A DNA stretch of 35,853 nucleotides from an uncultured Candidatus Poseidoniales archaeon. GTDB lineage: Archaea > Thermoplasmatota > Poseidoniia > Poseidoniales > Thalassarchaeaceae. The notes beneath the pieces are model-generated. The model ran no database searches and was not told the origin of the DNA. It saw only the letters and a program-made list of their open reading frames with translations. The stretch covers positions 1 through 35,853 of the forward strand of contig CACGIM010000010.1 of assembly GCA_902573115.1 (NCBI GenBank), in the 5' to 3' direction. Shown here piece after piece: positions 1-8,506 of the stretch (its first letter is position 1; the number at the start of each line of letters is the position of its first letter). A program made the position numbers and the translations under genes.

Positions 1-683
1 GTTAATGTTGAAACTTTGTCTATGTCGGTTAGCTTTCCATCCTTGTCGAAGTCCTTAGCGTTAATTTTTAGGTCCATGTCCCAGAGAATTTTAGCCTTAG
101 TTTTATTATTCATGACCCCTATTCTTCTGGGACTAAATGATACCCCACATACGGGTGACCACTTTGTGTGGTCTTTCCCCCTGCCCATAACTGCCGTTGC
201 GTAGAATTCCAACATCTGGCCCTTGAGGAGCTTAGTAATGGGAATCGTCTTGTATTCTGCAGGGATTTCGAGGGATTCCTCTCCAAGGTATTTCAAATCG
301 TCAGCAGTCACCCATCGACCCTCTTCGGTGCCAAATACAACGCAGGTGTAAATCATCTGACATTCCAAGCATCCTCGATCGGCCTCGACCAGATCCTTGC
401 AGTTGGGACACTCATCTTGAAAGTAGAACTTATCATGAATCGTTGGGATTGGTATCATTGCTAGTCGTTGAGCTACCATCTCATCAGGAATTGGGCCCGT
501 TGTCTCCCAAACCTCACCTTCTTCCTCTTTGGTTCCCAATTGAAATCTTACCTCGTCAATAGCCATCTTTGGAATATCAGTAATCAATGACCTCCTGAGT
601 GCATTCGCCAAGCTCCTATCTGTTTCAGACAACAGAAGCTTAATGCTTTCTTCAGTTTCTTCCAAGATCTCGATTTTCACCAT
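1..683 (-). CDS. rpoD: DNA-directed RNA polymerase subunit D (partial, 3' end beyond window)
   Basis: Archaeal RNA polymerase subunit D, the Rpb3/bacterial-alpha homologue that nucleates assembly of the core enzyme with subunits L, N and P. I translated it by hand from the ATG at 683-681, because no complete frame is delimited inside the window; 227 codons are visible and there is no stop before position 1. The N-terminus has the alpha/Rpb3 signature SLANALRRSLI (residues 24-34) and DEMVAQRLAMIPI (68-80). A Cys cluster follows (C92, C95, C105, C108, C114), matching the position of the Rpb3 zinc loop. A GAGGTGA Shine-Dalgarno sits just upstream of the ATG. It begins 13 nt after the rps11 stop, so it is almost certainly co-transcribed with the ribosomal genes, as in other archaea. 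The C-terminal part is missing because of the window edge, not because of truncation. Confidence 0.95.
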   Translation of the reverse strand, partial: MVKIEILEETEESIKLLLSETDRSLANALRRSLITDIPKMAIDEVRFQLGTKEEEGEVWETTGPIPDEMVAQRLAMIPIPTIHDKFYFQDECPNCKDLVEADRGCLECQMIYTCVVFGTEEGRWVTADDLKYLGEESLEIPAEYKTIPITKLLKGQMLEFYATAVMGRGKDHTKWSPVCGVSFSPRRIGVMNNKTKAKILWDMDLKINAKDFDKDGKLTDIDKVSTL

Positions 684-696
684 TTTTTCACCTCAA

Positions 697-1077
697 CTAA
701 ACTCTTCTTCCTCTTCGTCCGCCCTTGCTCTTCGTCCCATCTGTGGGCATTGGGGTAACGTCTTCAATCCTAGTAATTCTAACACCGGCTCTGGTCAATG
801 CTCTAATTGCCGCAGTAGCGCCCGGAGCACTGTTTGACCTGTTGCCACCTGCTCCTCTGTACTTGACGATCACTTGGTCGAATTCCTTTTCAGACAGCAT
901 CTCTGCTATTTTTTCTGCCGCTCTAGTAGCCGCAAATTGCCCACCCGAGTCGCTTCCACCCTTGGTCACCATACCACCTGAAACTTTGCATATAGTCTCA
1001 GCACCAGTAAGATCAGTTGCTGTGATAAGCACATTGTTGAACGTGCTGTAAATATGTAATATTGCCTTGTGACCCAT
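697..1077 (-). CDS. rps11: 30S ribosomal protein uS11
   Basis: Small-subunit ribosomal protein uS11 (platform of the 30S subunit, contacts the mRNA exit region). The sequence begins MGHKAILHIYSTFNN, followed by the conserved ITATDLTGAET and the GG-rich core, and ends in the basic KSKGGRRGRRV tail typical of archaeal uS11. I chose the ATG at 1077-1075: it overlaps the rps4 stop as TGATG, which suggests translational coupling. An in-frame GTG one codon upstream (1080) would add a single residue. It lies between rps4 and rpoD in the canonical archaeal order. At about 126 aa, the length is normal for the family. Confidence 0.97.
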   Translation of the reverse strand: MGHKAILHIYSTFNNVLITATDLTGAETICKVSGGMVTKGGSDSGGQFAATRAAEKIAEMLSEKEFDQVIVKYRGAGGNRSNSAPGATAAIRALTRAGVRITRIEDVTPMPTDGTKSKGGRRGRRV

Positions 1078-1697
1078 CACTCCACTTCCTGCTGTTCATC
1101 ATCGGATTCTCCATCTTCGGTCGGTTCATCCTCTGCTTCTTCTTCCGAAGTAAATCTTCTACTTTCTAATTCCTTCCTAAATGAGTGTTCAGGGTCTGCG
1201 AACGGAGAGCTAGGGCTATAGTTCAACGAGTCCTCTTCTTCTTTCAAAACGTGATATCCTGGAACTGTCATTCTCTGCTCACCGATACGAATATGCCCAT
1301 GGACAATCAGATTCCTGGCTGATCTCATTGAAGGAGCTAGTCCCTTGTAATACACAACAGATTGAAGTCTCCTGGAGAGCATGTGCTCGACGTTGATTTC
1401 CAGCACGTCACCGATATCTGCCCCAGACTGAAGGAGTCCCTTTCTTGAGAGAGACTCTAGCAGCTGCTCTTTTTCTTTTGCATAGTGGCCTTCTGAAGAG
1501 TCAACCCTTCCAATTAATTTCATAGCTTGGTTTCGATGTCTCCTAAGTGCCGACTTCTCTCTCCAAATCTCCCTCATGCCACCCACCTTTTTGAGGCCAA
1601 ATTGCTCTTTCAGGTCGTGTTCTTCTTCTATCCTTGCCTGTTTCCAGGGGTGAGTCGGCGTATGGGTACGAGGCCTAGAGAATTTTGGCTCACCCAT
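1077..1697 (-). CDS. rps4: 30S ribosomal protein uS4
   Basis: Primary-binding small-subunit ribosomal protein uS4. The N-terminal part is the basic rRNA-binding region of archaeal/eukaryotic uS4/S9e. The S4 RNA-binding domain occupies about residues 107-155, with LSRRLQSVVYYKGLAPS followed by RNLIVHGHIRIG. The last ~25 residues are strongly acidic (Glu/Asp rich), an extension longer than in many archaea. The stop overlaps the start of rps11 and the gene begins 9 nt after the rps13 stop, so the cluster reads as one operon. Confidence 0.96.
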   Translation of the reverse strand: MGEPKFSRPRTHTPTHPWKQARIEEEHDLKEQFGLKKVGGMREIWREKSALRRHRNQAMKLIGRVDSSEGHYAKEKEQLLESLSRKGLLQSGADIGDVLEINVEHMLSRRLQSVVYYKGLAPSMRSARNLIVHGHIRIGEQRMTVPGYHVLKEEEDSLNYSPSSPFADPEHSFRKELESRRFTSEEEAEDEPTEDGESDDEQQEVE

Positions 1698-1706
1698 TGT
1701 TCAACC

Positions 1707-2174
1707 TCACTTCTTCCTCTGAACGCCCAGCGCAGATCCTCTTCTTCCATTAGATCTCAGCCTTTGGCCCCTGACTTTGTGGCCGCTCCTATGCCTCATC
1801 CCTCTGAATGTTTTGATTTCAGCGAGTCGAGATACATCATCATCCTTTGTCATGCTAACCTCGTTAGCGATTATATGAGCATCTTCATTGGTTTCTAAGT
1901 CTCTCTGCCGGTTCACCATCCACCATGGTACTTTGGTAGCATACTCGTCAATAGCACCTCTGAGAACATCTTGCTCTTCTGAGGAAAGATGCCCTCCTAG
2001 CCTGCTTCCATCTATTCCGGACATTTTGCAAATCATCATTGAAGTTCGGATTCCAATTCCCTTAACCGAGGTTAGGCCATACGTAATTGGCTTGAGGCCA
2101 TCAATGTCTGTGTCAGCTATTCTGACGATGTAAGAAAAGTCATCTCCAAGCTCTGCTTCGTCAACTTTTGGCAT
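1707..2174 (-). CDS. rps13: 30S ribosomal protein uS13
   Basis: Small-subunit ribosomal protein uS13, located in the 30S head and contacting the 50S subunit and P-site tRNA. Residues ~14-50 carry the conserved helix-two-turn-helix start (RIADTDIDGLKPITYGLTSV, then KGIG), and the C-terminus has the diagnostic TFRGMRHRSGHKVRGQRL and SNGRRG segments. At 155 aa it matches archaeal uS13 rather than the shorter bacterial form. It is the first gene of the visible ribosomal cluster and has its own TATA-like box about 60 bp upstream. Confidence 0.96.
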   Translation of the reverse strand: MPKVDEAELGDDFSYIVRIADTDIDGLKPITYGLTSVKGIGIRTSMMICKMSGIDGSRLGGHLSSEEQDVLRGAIDEYATKVPWWMVNRQRDLETNEDAHIIANEVSMTKDDDVSRLAEIKTFRGMRHRSGHKVRGQRLRSNGRRGSALGVQRKK

Positions 2175-2234
2175 TACGGTTCCCCCGTGTTCACCTTTCG
2201 GTGGCCTTTAGGCGCCTTGGCGAAATGCAGTCCC

Positions 2235-2242
2235 TATTTTAA
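2235..2242 (-). promoter_or_regulatory. TATA-like box for the rps13-rps4-rps11-rpoD operon
   Basis: Read on the minus strand the element is TTAAAATA, preceded by CGA. It lies about 60 bp upstream of the rps13 ATG in the only spacer (~100 bp) before the ribosomal cluster. A start about 25 bp downstream would leave a ~35-nt leader. A purine-rich GGGGGAA lies close to the ATG. The identification rests on position and AT-richness alone. Confidence 0.4.
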
Positions 2243-2274
2243 TCGATTGGAGGGAAAATAATTGAAACAAAGCC

Positions 2275-3576
2275 TCACTCTTTGCAAACAACATACAACT
2301 TTTGCACTCCTGATGGTCTCTGTACATCCATATCAACCATGAACCCGCTCCCCCCATCTCTTCCCTTCAGTTCTCTGGAAATCCTTCTTTGTAGTGTTGG
2401 ATGGATTTCAGGGTCCAAACTGCATCTAAGAGTGATTTTTCCTATCCCTCTCTTTGCGATGGAGGATGCCACTTGGTCAATGGTATGCAATTCTGGAGGA
2501 GAAAGCCTATGTTGGACGATCTTTCCAGATGCGACTACAAAACCCCTCACGTTTTCTTCCTTTGATAGCTCATCGGTGTGGATTAGAAGAGGCCTCCTCC
2601 CATCTGTTCTTACCCATGACGAGCCAGTTCCACCTGAAATAGCCGTATCGTGCCATGAATCCTGTAGGCCACTTTCAATCAATGCAGGGTCAACAATGGT
2701 TAGATATGCGCCCCTTGGAACTTCGAGAGCGCTATTGAATGAAATCGAGTTTGTCCCAGACCCTTCTCCCTCCATAATCGCCATGATATGTTTTCTACCT
2801 ACCCTAATGCATCTTCTTGAATTTTCAGAAGAAAGAGAACCGACCCAAACAGATAACCTATCAATCCTTCCTCCCCCTCTACTTAGCCACTCCCAAGTTC
2901 TTGAAATTCCGGGAAACGTAGCTTCTAGGACCCCGTCAATCATTGCTCGTTGAACCGAATCTAATCTAGGTGACAAATCCAGCAAAACAGCAGGCCCCCT
3001 AGGGCCAATTTGTAGGTGAGGGCTCCAAGCCTTCAGGACTGATTTAATATCAGGCTTCATTTCCTCAATACTGTGGTTCTGCGCATCAAGAGGTCTTGCA
3101 GGATCGATATGAATCATTGCAATTGGAGGATGAGCTCTCGTTCCAGTCTCTCTTAGGCTAGACCAGAAAGTGGAGATAGCAGAGTCCGCATCTCGACCAT
3201 CTCCAATCAGTACCCTATCCAAAGATCGCTGGACCTCGTCATCGGAATTAAGACTCATATTGGCGGCACAAAACCTTGCGATGTCTCTATCAAGCTCAAT
3301 TCCCAATGCAGGTCGTTTGAGGACTCTAGAAAACGCAATGAGCTGAAGCCCCGATCCAGACGCTGCGTCTAGTATCACTCCTGCGGGTAGACTTCTGGGA
3401 TCAATCTGACTTGCTCTTATTGATGCAATCGACCATGGAGTGGATAATCTGCGCATTTCGTCGGTCATAAAGAATGAAGGCTCTCCTTTGAGTGACGCCT
3501 TTGGCTCAGCCTTCTTTTTTACACTGGAAACAATCTTGTTCGAGGGGACAATTGCCTCATGCTCAGCCCCAGACAC
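2275..3576 (-). CDS. Class I SAM-dependent methyltransferase with C-terminal THUMP-like domain
   Basis: Predicted Rossmann-fold methyltransferase. SAM-binding motif I is DAASGSGLQL (residues 70-79), with the acidic end of strand 2 in GIELD (92-96) and a motif-IV-like IHIDPAR (155-161). The C-terminal ~150 residues, including RGAYLTIVDPALIESGL and a basic RRISRELKGRDG stretch, resemble the THUMP-like domain found behind such methylases in other prokaryotes. An RNA substrate is therefore plausible, but the exact target is unknown. The start is GTG (3576-3574). The next in-frame ATG (residue 37) would remove only a low-complexity Lys-rich leader, so the start is uncertain. It lies 100 bp upstream of rps13 on the same strand. 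Confidence 0.75.
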   Translation of the reverse strand: MSGAEHEAIVPSNKIVSSVKKKAEPKASLKGEPSFFMTDEMRRLSTPWSIASIRASQIDPRSLPAGVILDAASGSGLQLIAFSRVLKRPALGIELDRDIARFCAANMSLNSDDEVQRSLDRVLIGDGRDADSAISTFWSSLRETGTRAHPPIAMIHIDPARPLDAQNHSIEEMKPDIKSVLKAWSPHLQIGPRGPAVLLDLSPRLDSVQRAMIDGVLEATFPGISRTWEWLSRGGGRIDRLSVWVGSLSSENSRRCIRVGRKHIMAIMEGEGSGTNSISFNSALEVPRGAYLTIVDPALIESGLQDSWHDTAISGGTGSSWVRTDGRRPLLIHTDELSKEENVRGFVVASGKIVQHRLSPPELHTIDQVASSIAKRGIGKITLRCSLDPEIHPTLQRRISRELKGRDGGSGFMVDMDVQRPSGVQKLYVVCKE

Positions 3577-3622
3577 GAGACAACCCCGTCAGAACTCAGT
3601 CAAGTCACTTTCGCGAAAATCC

Positions 3623-4609
3623 CTAGGACACCGGGGCACTTGTTAGCCTCAATTCGAACCTCAACCAGGTTTCTTCTAATTCATGACCATCGCTATTTCC
3701 GTAAGCGAGATCAGGTGGAAGTAGGGTAGTCTGGCTGGTTCCAGTGCTGATACCAGGAATTAGCCCCCTATCATTGTCTATGTCCAGACCAATGACCGAC
3801 CAGCAAAAACCAGAAATCGACCAATTGCAACCATCTCCGGCGATGTCGGCCCAATCACCACTATCCAGCTCATCATTGGAGTCCGCGTCCCAGAGTGTGT
3901 ACTCAACAACGAACGGCTCCCCATCCTCGATATGGACATCCTTGTTCGCTACTCCCTGGTATACGTTCAAATCAAGCCTAACTTGAGCTTGCAGAACTGA
4001 AATGTGTGTAGCAGATATGCTGACTTGGCGCTCTGAAACCACTTCAATGAGAATTAATTCCTTAATCACGCTTTCATCTGGGGCTAGATCGTTGATGATA
4101 TGGTAAGGCTCGTTAGTCTCCGAAAACAATACGCCACCACCACTGATTTCCAAGACCAGATTTAGCGACTCATTGCCCCTGTTGAAAATTGAAACACTCG
4201 CTAGATCTTCTTGGCCTTGATGCTCCCAGTCACATCTTAATTCTCCAGGATACAGGAAAGTGGAATTCTGATCCGAAAGAGACTCTGGCATGTCCCAGTT
4301 GTCTTCTCTGGGTAAACACGTGTCAAGGAGGAAGCCCACCTCCCATGACCATCTTCCCTCCTCTTTGAGCAACTCAACATCAGTAGAACCGAAGGATGCA
4401 TCTATATCATCTAGAAAGCTCATTGCAGAAATTCCAATCCATACAGAAGAGAGAATAATCGAGACTCCTGTGAACAAGGATAGTACAAGCGCAGCTCTTG
4501 GAACCGCCATTCTGTTAAGTCCAAGGGGAATTGGAGGGTGCTCCACCTCGTCGGGTGTGTCCGATATCCAAGACCTCGTCATGAACAGTATGAATTGACC
4601 TTCCGTCAT
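3623..4609 (-). CDS. Membrane-anchored extracytoplasmic protein with divergent FKBP-like C-terminal domain
   Basis: One hydrophobic segment near residues 39-61 (AALVLSLFTGVSIILSSVWI) is followed by ~260 residues with few charged helices, predicted to lie outside the membrane. The C-terminus (about 232-324) reads like an FKBP-type peptidyl-prolyl isomerase fold: FVVEYTLWDADSNDELDSG corresponds to the family's VxYxGxLxDGxxFDSS strand. GLIPGISTGTSQTTLLPPDL, then AYG and a final LRFELRL strand, match the VIPGW...IPPxLAYG...FxVEL end of FKBPs. Several active-site aromatics are not conserved, so catalysis is doubtful. I used the ATG at 4609; a GTG four codons upstream (4621) lies 7 nt after the upstream gene's stop. 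Likely co-transcribed with the large membrane protein gene. Confidence 0.6.
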   Translation of the reverse strand: MTEGQFILFMTRSWISDTPDEVEHPPIPLGLNRMAVPRAALVLSLFTGVSIILSSVWIGISAMSFLDDIDASFGSTDVELLKEEGRWSWEVGFLLDTCLPREDNWDMPESLSDQNSTFLYPGELRCDWEHQGQEDLASVSIFNRGNESLNLVLEISGGGVLFSETNEPYHIINDLAPDESVIKELILIEVVSERQVSISATHISVLQAQVRLDLNVYQGVANKDVHIEDGEPFVVEYTLWDADSNDELDSGDWADIAGDGCNWSISGFCWSVIGLDIDNDRGLIPGISTGTSQTTLLPPDLAYGNSDGHELEETWLRFELRLTSAPVS

Positions 4610-4628
4610 CAAGGTTGGCACTTCAGGA

Positions 4629-7600
4629 CTAGTCCTTGGACAGATCCTCTTGGTTTTCTAGGCTCAGCCAAGCTACTATGCCTAGTTCTGCCGCAAAGAT
4701 GACCATTCCGAGAAAGAGCTTGTCTGACTGAATTATTTCATTAGAGGCAAAAACCAAGCAGCAAAGAATAGCTGCAATAAGGTCAGTTAAGCCCCATATG
4801 CGCAACGATCTCCTTAGTTGGAGAATACCAACTACCCAAACAACCGTGGACATGAAAATCAGAATCATTGGTAAATTCAATCCACCAATCATTCCAAGAT
4901 ACAGGGCCCCTACTATTGAGAGGATATGACCATCAGTAGCCAACACCATGGTCCAGTTTTCTAGCTCTAGTGGAACAGTAATTGCGCATGCGACAATCAT
5001 CATCAACCCCAAAACAAGAATAAACTCTCCAAAAATAGCAGATAGACTGCTATTCCAGGCCGTCAGCGCTAAGACTGCCAAAACTCCACTTTGGAGAGAA
5101 ATACCTAGCCCAATGGGTTGGGTTGATGACAAGCTCCTCAGCGCTGCACTAGCTGAGGCTAGCAATCCAGCTGGGCCAAACGAAAGGAAAACTACGGCAA
5201 TAGCCCTAATTCCAATTCCATAACCGCCGATTACCTTGTGTCCTAAACTCTCTTTCTTTTCGTAGACCCAATACTGCAGTAAGACACACAGAACAAGCAG
5301 TGATTCCAACAAGACCCACGGAATCGTAAAAGAGATCAGGTCCCCATTGAAAGGATCAATTGTAAATGGAAAGGAAATTCCCCCCAGAACAATCGATGCC
5401 ATAAGACGAGCGCTTAAGATTGGAAATACGAACCAATCTATTGCGATCTCAATTCTATCCAAGAGATTCTTCTGGTGAATCAAAGAAATCATTACGAGAA
5501 CGAGAATCAACACAGACGCCACTGCCAAGTCCAATAGCTCATTGGGACTGCTATTTACCGGGATAATGTGTCCCACGGCCAAGGCGAGGGAAATCCCCGA
5601 TATCGAGACGGCTATTGGCATTTCAATTCCCAAGAAATGTGGCAAGCTTAGCTCTAAACCCCTAGTCCTATTTCTTATCATCACAACGACAACGCAAGCA
5701 AAGGCTCCAGTAGGAATTAGCATTAGTCCCCCTTCTCCAATTGCAGAGAAGATTACTGCCACTGACAATATTATCAGAATCACAAATAATCCAACCACCG
5801 GGTTATGGCTGAGATCAGAAGTAAGAAGCTCTGAAATATCATCAGCTTCAGTCTTTTCTCTACTTGATTTTCTCTTTTCGGCCATCTCAGCAATTCTCGG
5901 GTTGTATGTGCTCATGCTAGATGGGTTTGACTCATATCCAGTGATGCCTTCATCATTACCGAATTTTCTGGTTGAGGCAACTATCGAATCTCTCAAGGCG
6001 GCGGTTCTAAGCTCGGATCTTATTTCCCCTCTCGAAATAAGCCAGAGTGAAGAAATTACGAACATTGAGACTGAGGATCCCCTTGCTAGTATGCTACCTG
6101 AATCAATAGTCATGATGTTGGTAACAACAAGCAGAACTAAGGCTGCGGCTGCAGGCTTAAGCATATCATCCATTTTTTCTGCCCTGGGGAGGTAAACAAA
6201 CAGCATTGCAGACGAGCAAATTACAGCAACAATCTCAACACTTGGAATTGACTGCCCGCTTGACCAATTCGAAAACCATGCTGGAGTATCCAGCACGTTA
6301 CTCGGCTCAACTCCAGAAAGTGAGATTAGCATAGGGGCCGACATTACCGTCAGTCCGAGACCAAAATGGTCATCCTCGCCAAAGAAAAGTATGCAGCTCA
6401 AAGATACACATAGCAACAACAACATGATCTCATCAAGGCCATGCCTCCACTGAATCGCCAAGCTGGTTATCGCGATGACACCAATCATCACGTCAACTCT
6501 GCTGTTTCTTTGACCCATCACCTCGGCTAAAACGTGAACAACTACTAGGATACTGAATATTGCCACTATCGAGACTGTGGTAAATCCGCCGAATTGTCCT
6601 AAAAAAAGAACCGTTATCATAGGGAGCCATAGTCCTATGCTCCATAGGTTGAGGATACCCGAGTCTCTTAACGAGGCTGAGATTTCACTTACCCCCATGA
6701 ATCTAGAAGCAAGATTTACTCCTTCACTACCCATTCTGACGTTTACCAGCAGAAGCAAAGCAGAGGATATGCCGAGATATGCCGCTAGGGGTCCCGGAGA
6801 CAAGTCCACAAAACCGTCCCATTCAGAAATCTCGTTTGCGAGCATCACAGTCCTGAAAACCTCTTCTAAAAATCCCTCTACTAGCAGCCAACTCCATGGC
6901 AAAAGAACAGTCACTCCCGATAATGCAGGGGAATCCCTCTTGATTGCTAGAACGGCAGTACCGAGATGAAGAATTGATAAAGCACCAAGAAGAAACACCC
7001 CTCCATCCCCTCCTGACGAGCTATCCGGGACTAATAGAACCAAAATCGCTAGAACAACTACAGATCCCAGCCAGAGAACCCTGTCAGAAACGCTTTCTTG
7101 GTCCCTCAGAATTACGAATCCAGTGGATGAGGCACCAAGGATAGTGAAAATCTCAAAAGATGAAAATCTGAAAATCTGTTCCTCTGGACCAATCAATAAT
7201 AGCAACACTGTTAGCACAATTCCAGAGGAGATAAGTGGGATAGCAACTCTAAACTTCTCAACTCCCCTCACTACTAGATATGACCCCCCAAACGACCCAC
7301 CCAGGAAGGTCACTATCCCCAGAGCATACCCTAAGTCCTCTCTGTACGAAGCAACCACCAGAAAGGCTCCAACCATTCCTAGGGAGATAGAAACCCCCCA
7401 TAGGCCAGGCTTTCCAAGCCCGAGAGTCTTGAAACTCTTAGAGAACCAGTTCTCCTCCCTTGCAAATCTGGCCGCCATCACGGCATTCACGGCAGAAACT
7501 GCCATCAAAAGAAGGAAAAGAAGCAATGGAGTATCCAATGGCAAAATCCTCAATTGGCCTAACTCAAAGCCAGAAGTCGCTGCATGCATGCCTATCCACA

Positions 7601-8363
7601 GGTTTGACGCGGCTATCCCGAGAGAGGCTAGATTCCCCGAATTTCTGTTGATCGCGATTCCGTGAAGAAGAATGGTGGCAATTAGAATCATAATTGCTAC
7701 TCCCTCCTCGCCGAATTCAGTTCCCGCAGTAGACCCTATGGCTAGAAGAACGAGGGTGGACTGTGCTGCTATGGCATCGTGGTCATGTCTGTAAGCAACG
7801 AAAATATTCACTACAACCAATAATAGCAGAACCAACCCAAGATAAACGTCTTCTTCGATTATCCCCCAATGTCGGAGCTCAATTGCCAGTCCGTAGAGAA
7901 TTTTCATTGAAATTATTATCCAGGTTATCCCTAGTAACCTCATCCTGTCATTTGGGACCCAAATCTCTCCCAGCCCGAAGCCAACAATAGCGAGTAGAGA
8001 GAGCACAAGAGTCCCAGGTAAAGGTCCAAAGGTCCTACCAACCTGAATGCTTATTGCACTGTACAAGACAATCATAGTCACCATCAGGATCCAGTTAATC
8101 CCCTTGTCTCCGTCAGTTGAGAATTGGGTAATCAGATCATTTTCAGGAGCGTAATCTACTGATCCATCGGGACTCACTATTCCTGGCGAATCTGAATCCT
8201 CCGGGGAGAATGGATCGAAAATATCCCCAATGGCATCATCCTCTGGAACATCTGCAACTTTACCCCCCGACTCGCTTCGCTTGAATTCGCCGATTGAAAT
8301 GTCAAATGATCGTCTGAATTTTCGCTCCCGGATGAAATCGTCATCTGGCTCATCGGCAGGCAT
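4629..8363 (-). CDS. Very large polytopic membrane protein, unknown function
   Basis: A 1244-residue protein whose first ~90 residues are hydrophilic and acidic (PADEPDDDFIRERKF start, several DSD/EDD runs). The rest is an almost unbroken series of hydrophobic segments; by eye roughly 35 could span the membrane. The exception is one hydrophilic loop at about residues 778-854, rich in Ser, Lys and Glu. There is no signal peptide, transporter motif, Walker motif or enzyme signature that I recognise. Charged residues between spans are few and mainly Glu, Asp and Arg. The ATG at 8363 is followed by a normal N-terminus, and a TTATGCAAT stretch lies ~25 bp upstream. The FKBP-like gene follows 19 nt after its stop (counting from the ATG at 4609), suggesting a two-gene unit. 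Possible roles (polymer or lipid transport, surface assembly) are speculation. Confidence 0.8.
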   Translation of the reverse strand: MPADEPDDDFIRERKFRRSFDISIGEFKRSESGGKVADVPEDDAIGDIFDPFSPEDSDSPGIVSPDGSVDYAPENDLITQFSTDGDKGINWILMVTMIVLYSAISIQVGRTFGPLPGTLVLSLLAIVGFGLGEIWVPNDRMRLLGITWIIISMKILYGLAIELRHWGIIEEDVYLGLVLLLLVVVNIFVAYRHDHDAIAAQSTLVLLAIGSTAGTEFGEEGVAIMILIATILLHGIAINRNSGNLASLGIAASNLWIGMHAATSGFELGQLRILPLDTPLLLFLLLMAVSAVNAVMAARFAREENWFSKSFKTLGLGKPGLWGVSISLGMVGAFLVVASYREDLGYALGIVTFLGGSFGGSYLVVRGVEKFRVAIPLISSGIVLTVLLLLIGPEEQIFRFSSFEIFTILGASSTGFVILRDQESVSDRVLWLGSVVVLAILVLLVPDSSSGGDGGVFLLGALSILHLGTAVLAIKRDSPALSGVTVLLPWSWLLVEGFLEEVFRTVMLANEISEWDGFVDLSPGPLAAYLGISSALLLLVNVRMGSEGVNLASRFMGVSEISASLRDSGILNLWSIGLWLPMITVLFLGQFGGFTTVSIVAIFSILVVVHVLAEVMGQRNSRVDVMIGVIAITSLAIQWRHGLDEIMLLLLCVSLSCILFFGEDDHFGLGLTVMSAPMLISLSGVEPSNVLDTPAWFSNWSSGQSIPSVEIVAVICSSAMLFVYLPRAEKMDDMLKPAAAALVLLVVTNIMTIDSGSILARGSSVSMFVISSLWLISRGEIRSELRTAALRDSIVASTRKFGNDEGITGYESNPSSMSTYNPRIAEMAEKRKSSREKTEADDISELLTSDLSHNPVVGLFVILIILSVAVIFSAIGEGGLMLIPTGAFACVVVVMIRNRTRGLELSLPHFLGIEMPIAVSISGISLALAVGHIIPVNSSPNELLDLAVASVLILVLVMISLIHQKNLLDRIEIAIDWFVFPILSARLMASIVLGGISFPFTIDPFNGDLISFTIPWVLLESLLVLCVLLQYWVYEKKESLGHKVIGGYGIGIRAIAVVFLSFGPAGLLASASAALRSLSSTQPIGLGISLQSGVLAVLALTAWNSSLSAIFGEFILVLGLMMIVACAITVPLELENWTMVLATDGHILSIVGALYLGMIGGLNLPMILIFMSTVVWVVGILQLRRSLRIWGLTDLIAAILCCLVFASNEIIQSDKLFLGMVIFAAELGIVAWLSLENQEDLSKD

Positions 8364-8506
8364 TGATCCTGCAACAAGGCCAGTATTGCATAATCACATC
8401 CCCTACAAGACCAGATTTACACATGAATGGGAATATCCGTCCCAATCTCCCAGCCGTAATGCTTGAAGGCCAAACCCCCCTCTCCGGGGTCGGGGGAGAC
8501 TAAGGG

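Noticed and set aside
1-464. Plus-strand open frames at 16-204 and 168-464
   Set aside because: They are antisense to rpoD, whose translation on the minus strand is unambiguous.
8364-8506. Distinct regulatory site in the spacer between the large membrane protein and pckA
   Set aside because: Apart from a weak TATA-like stretch near 8390 and a short GC-rich self-complementary patch near 8476-8500, nothing rises above background.
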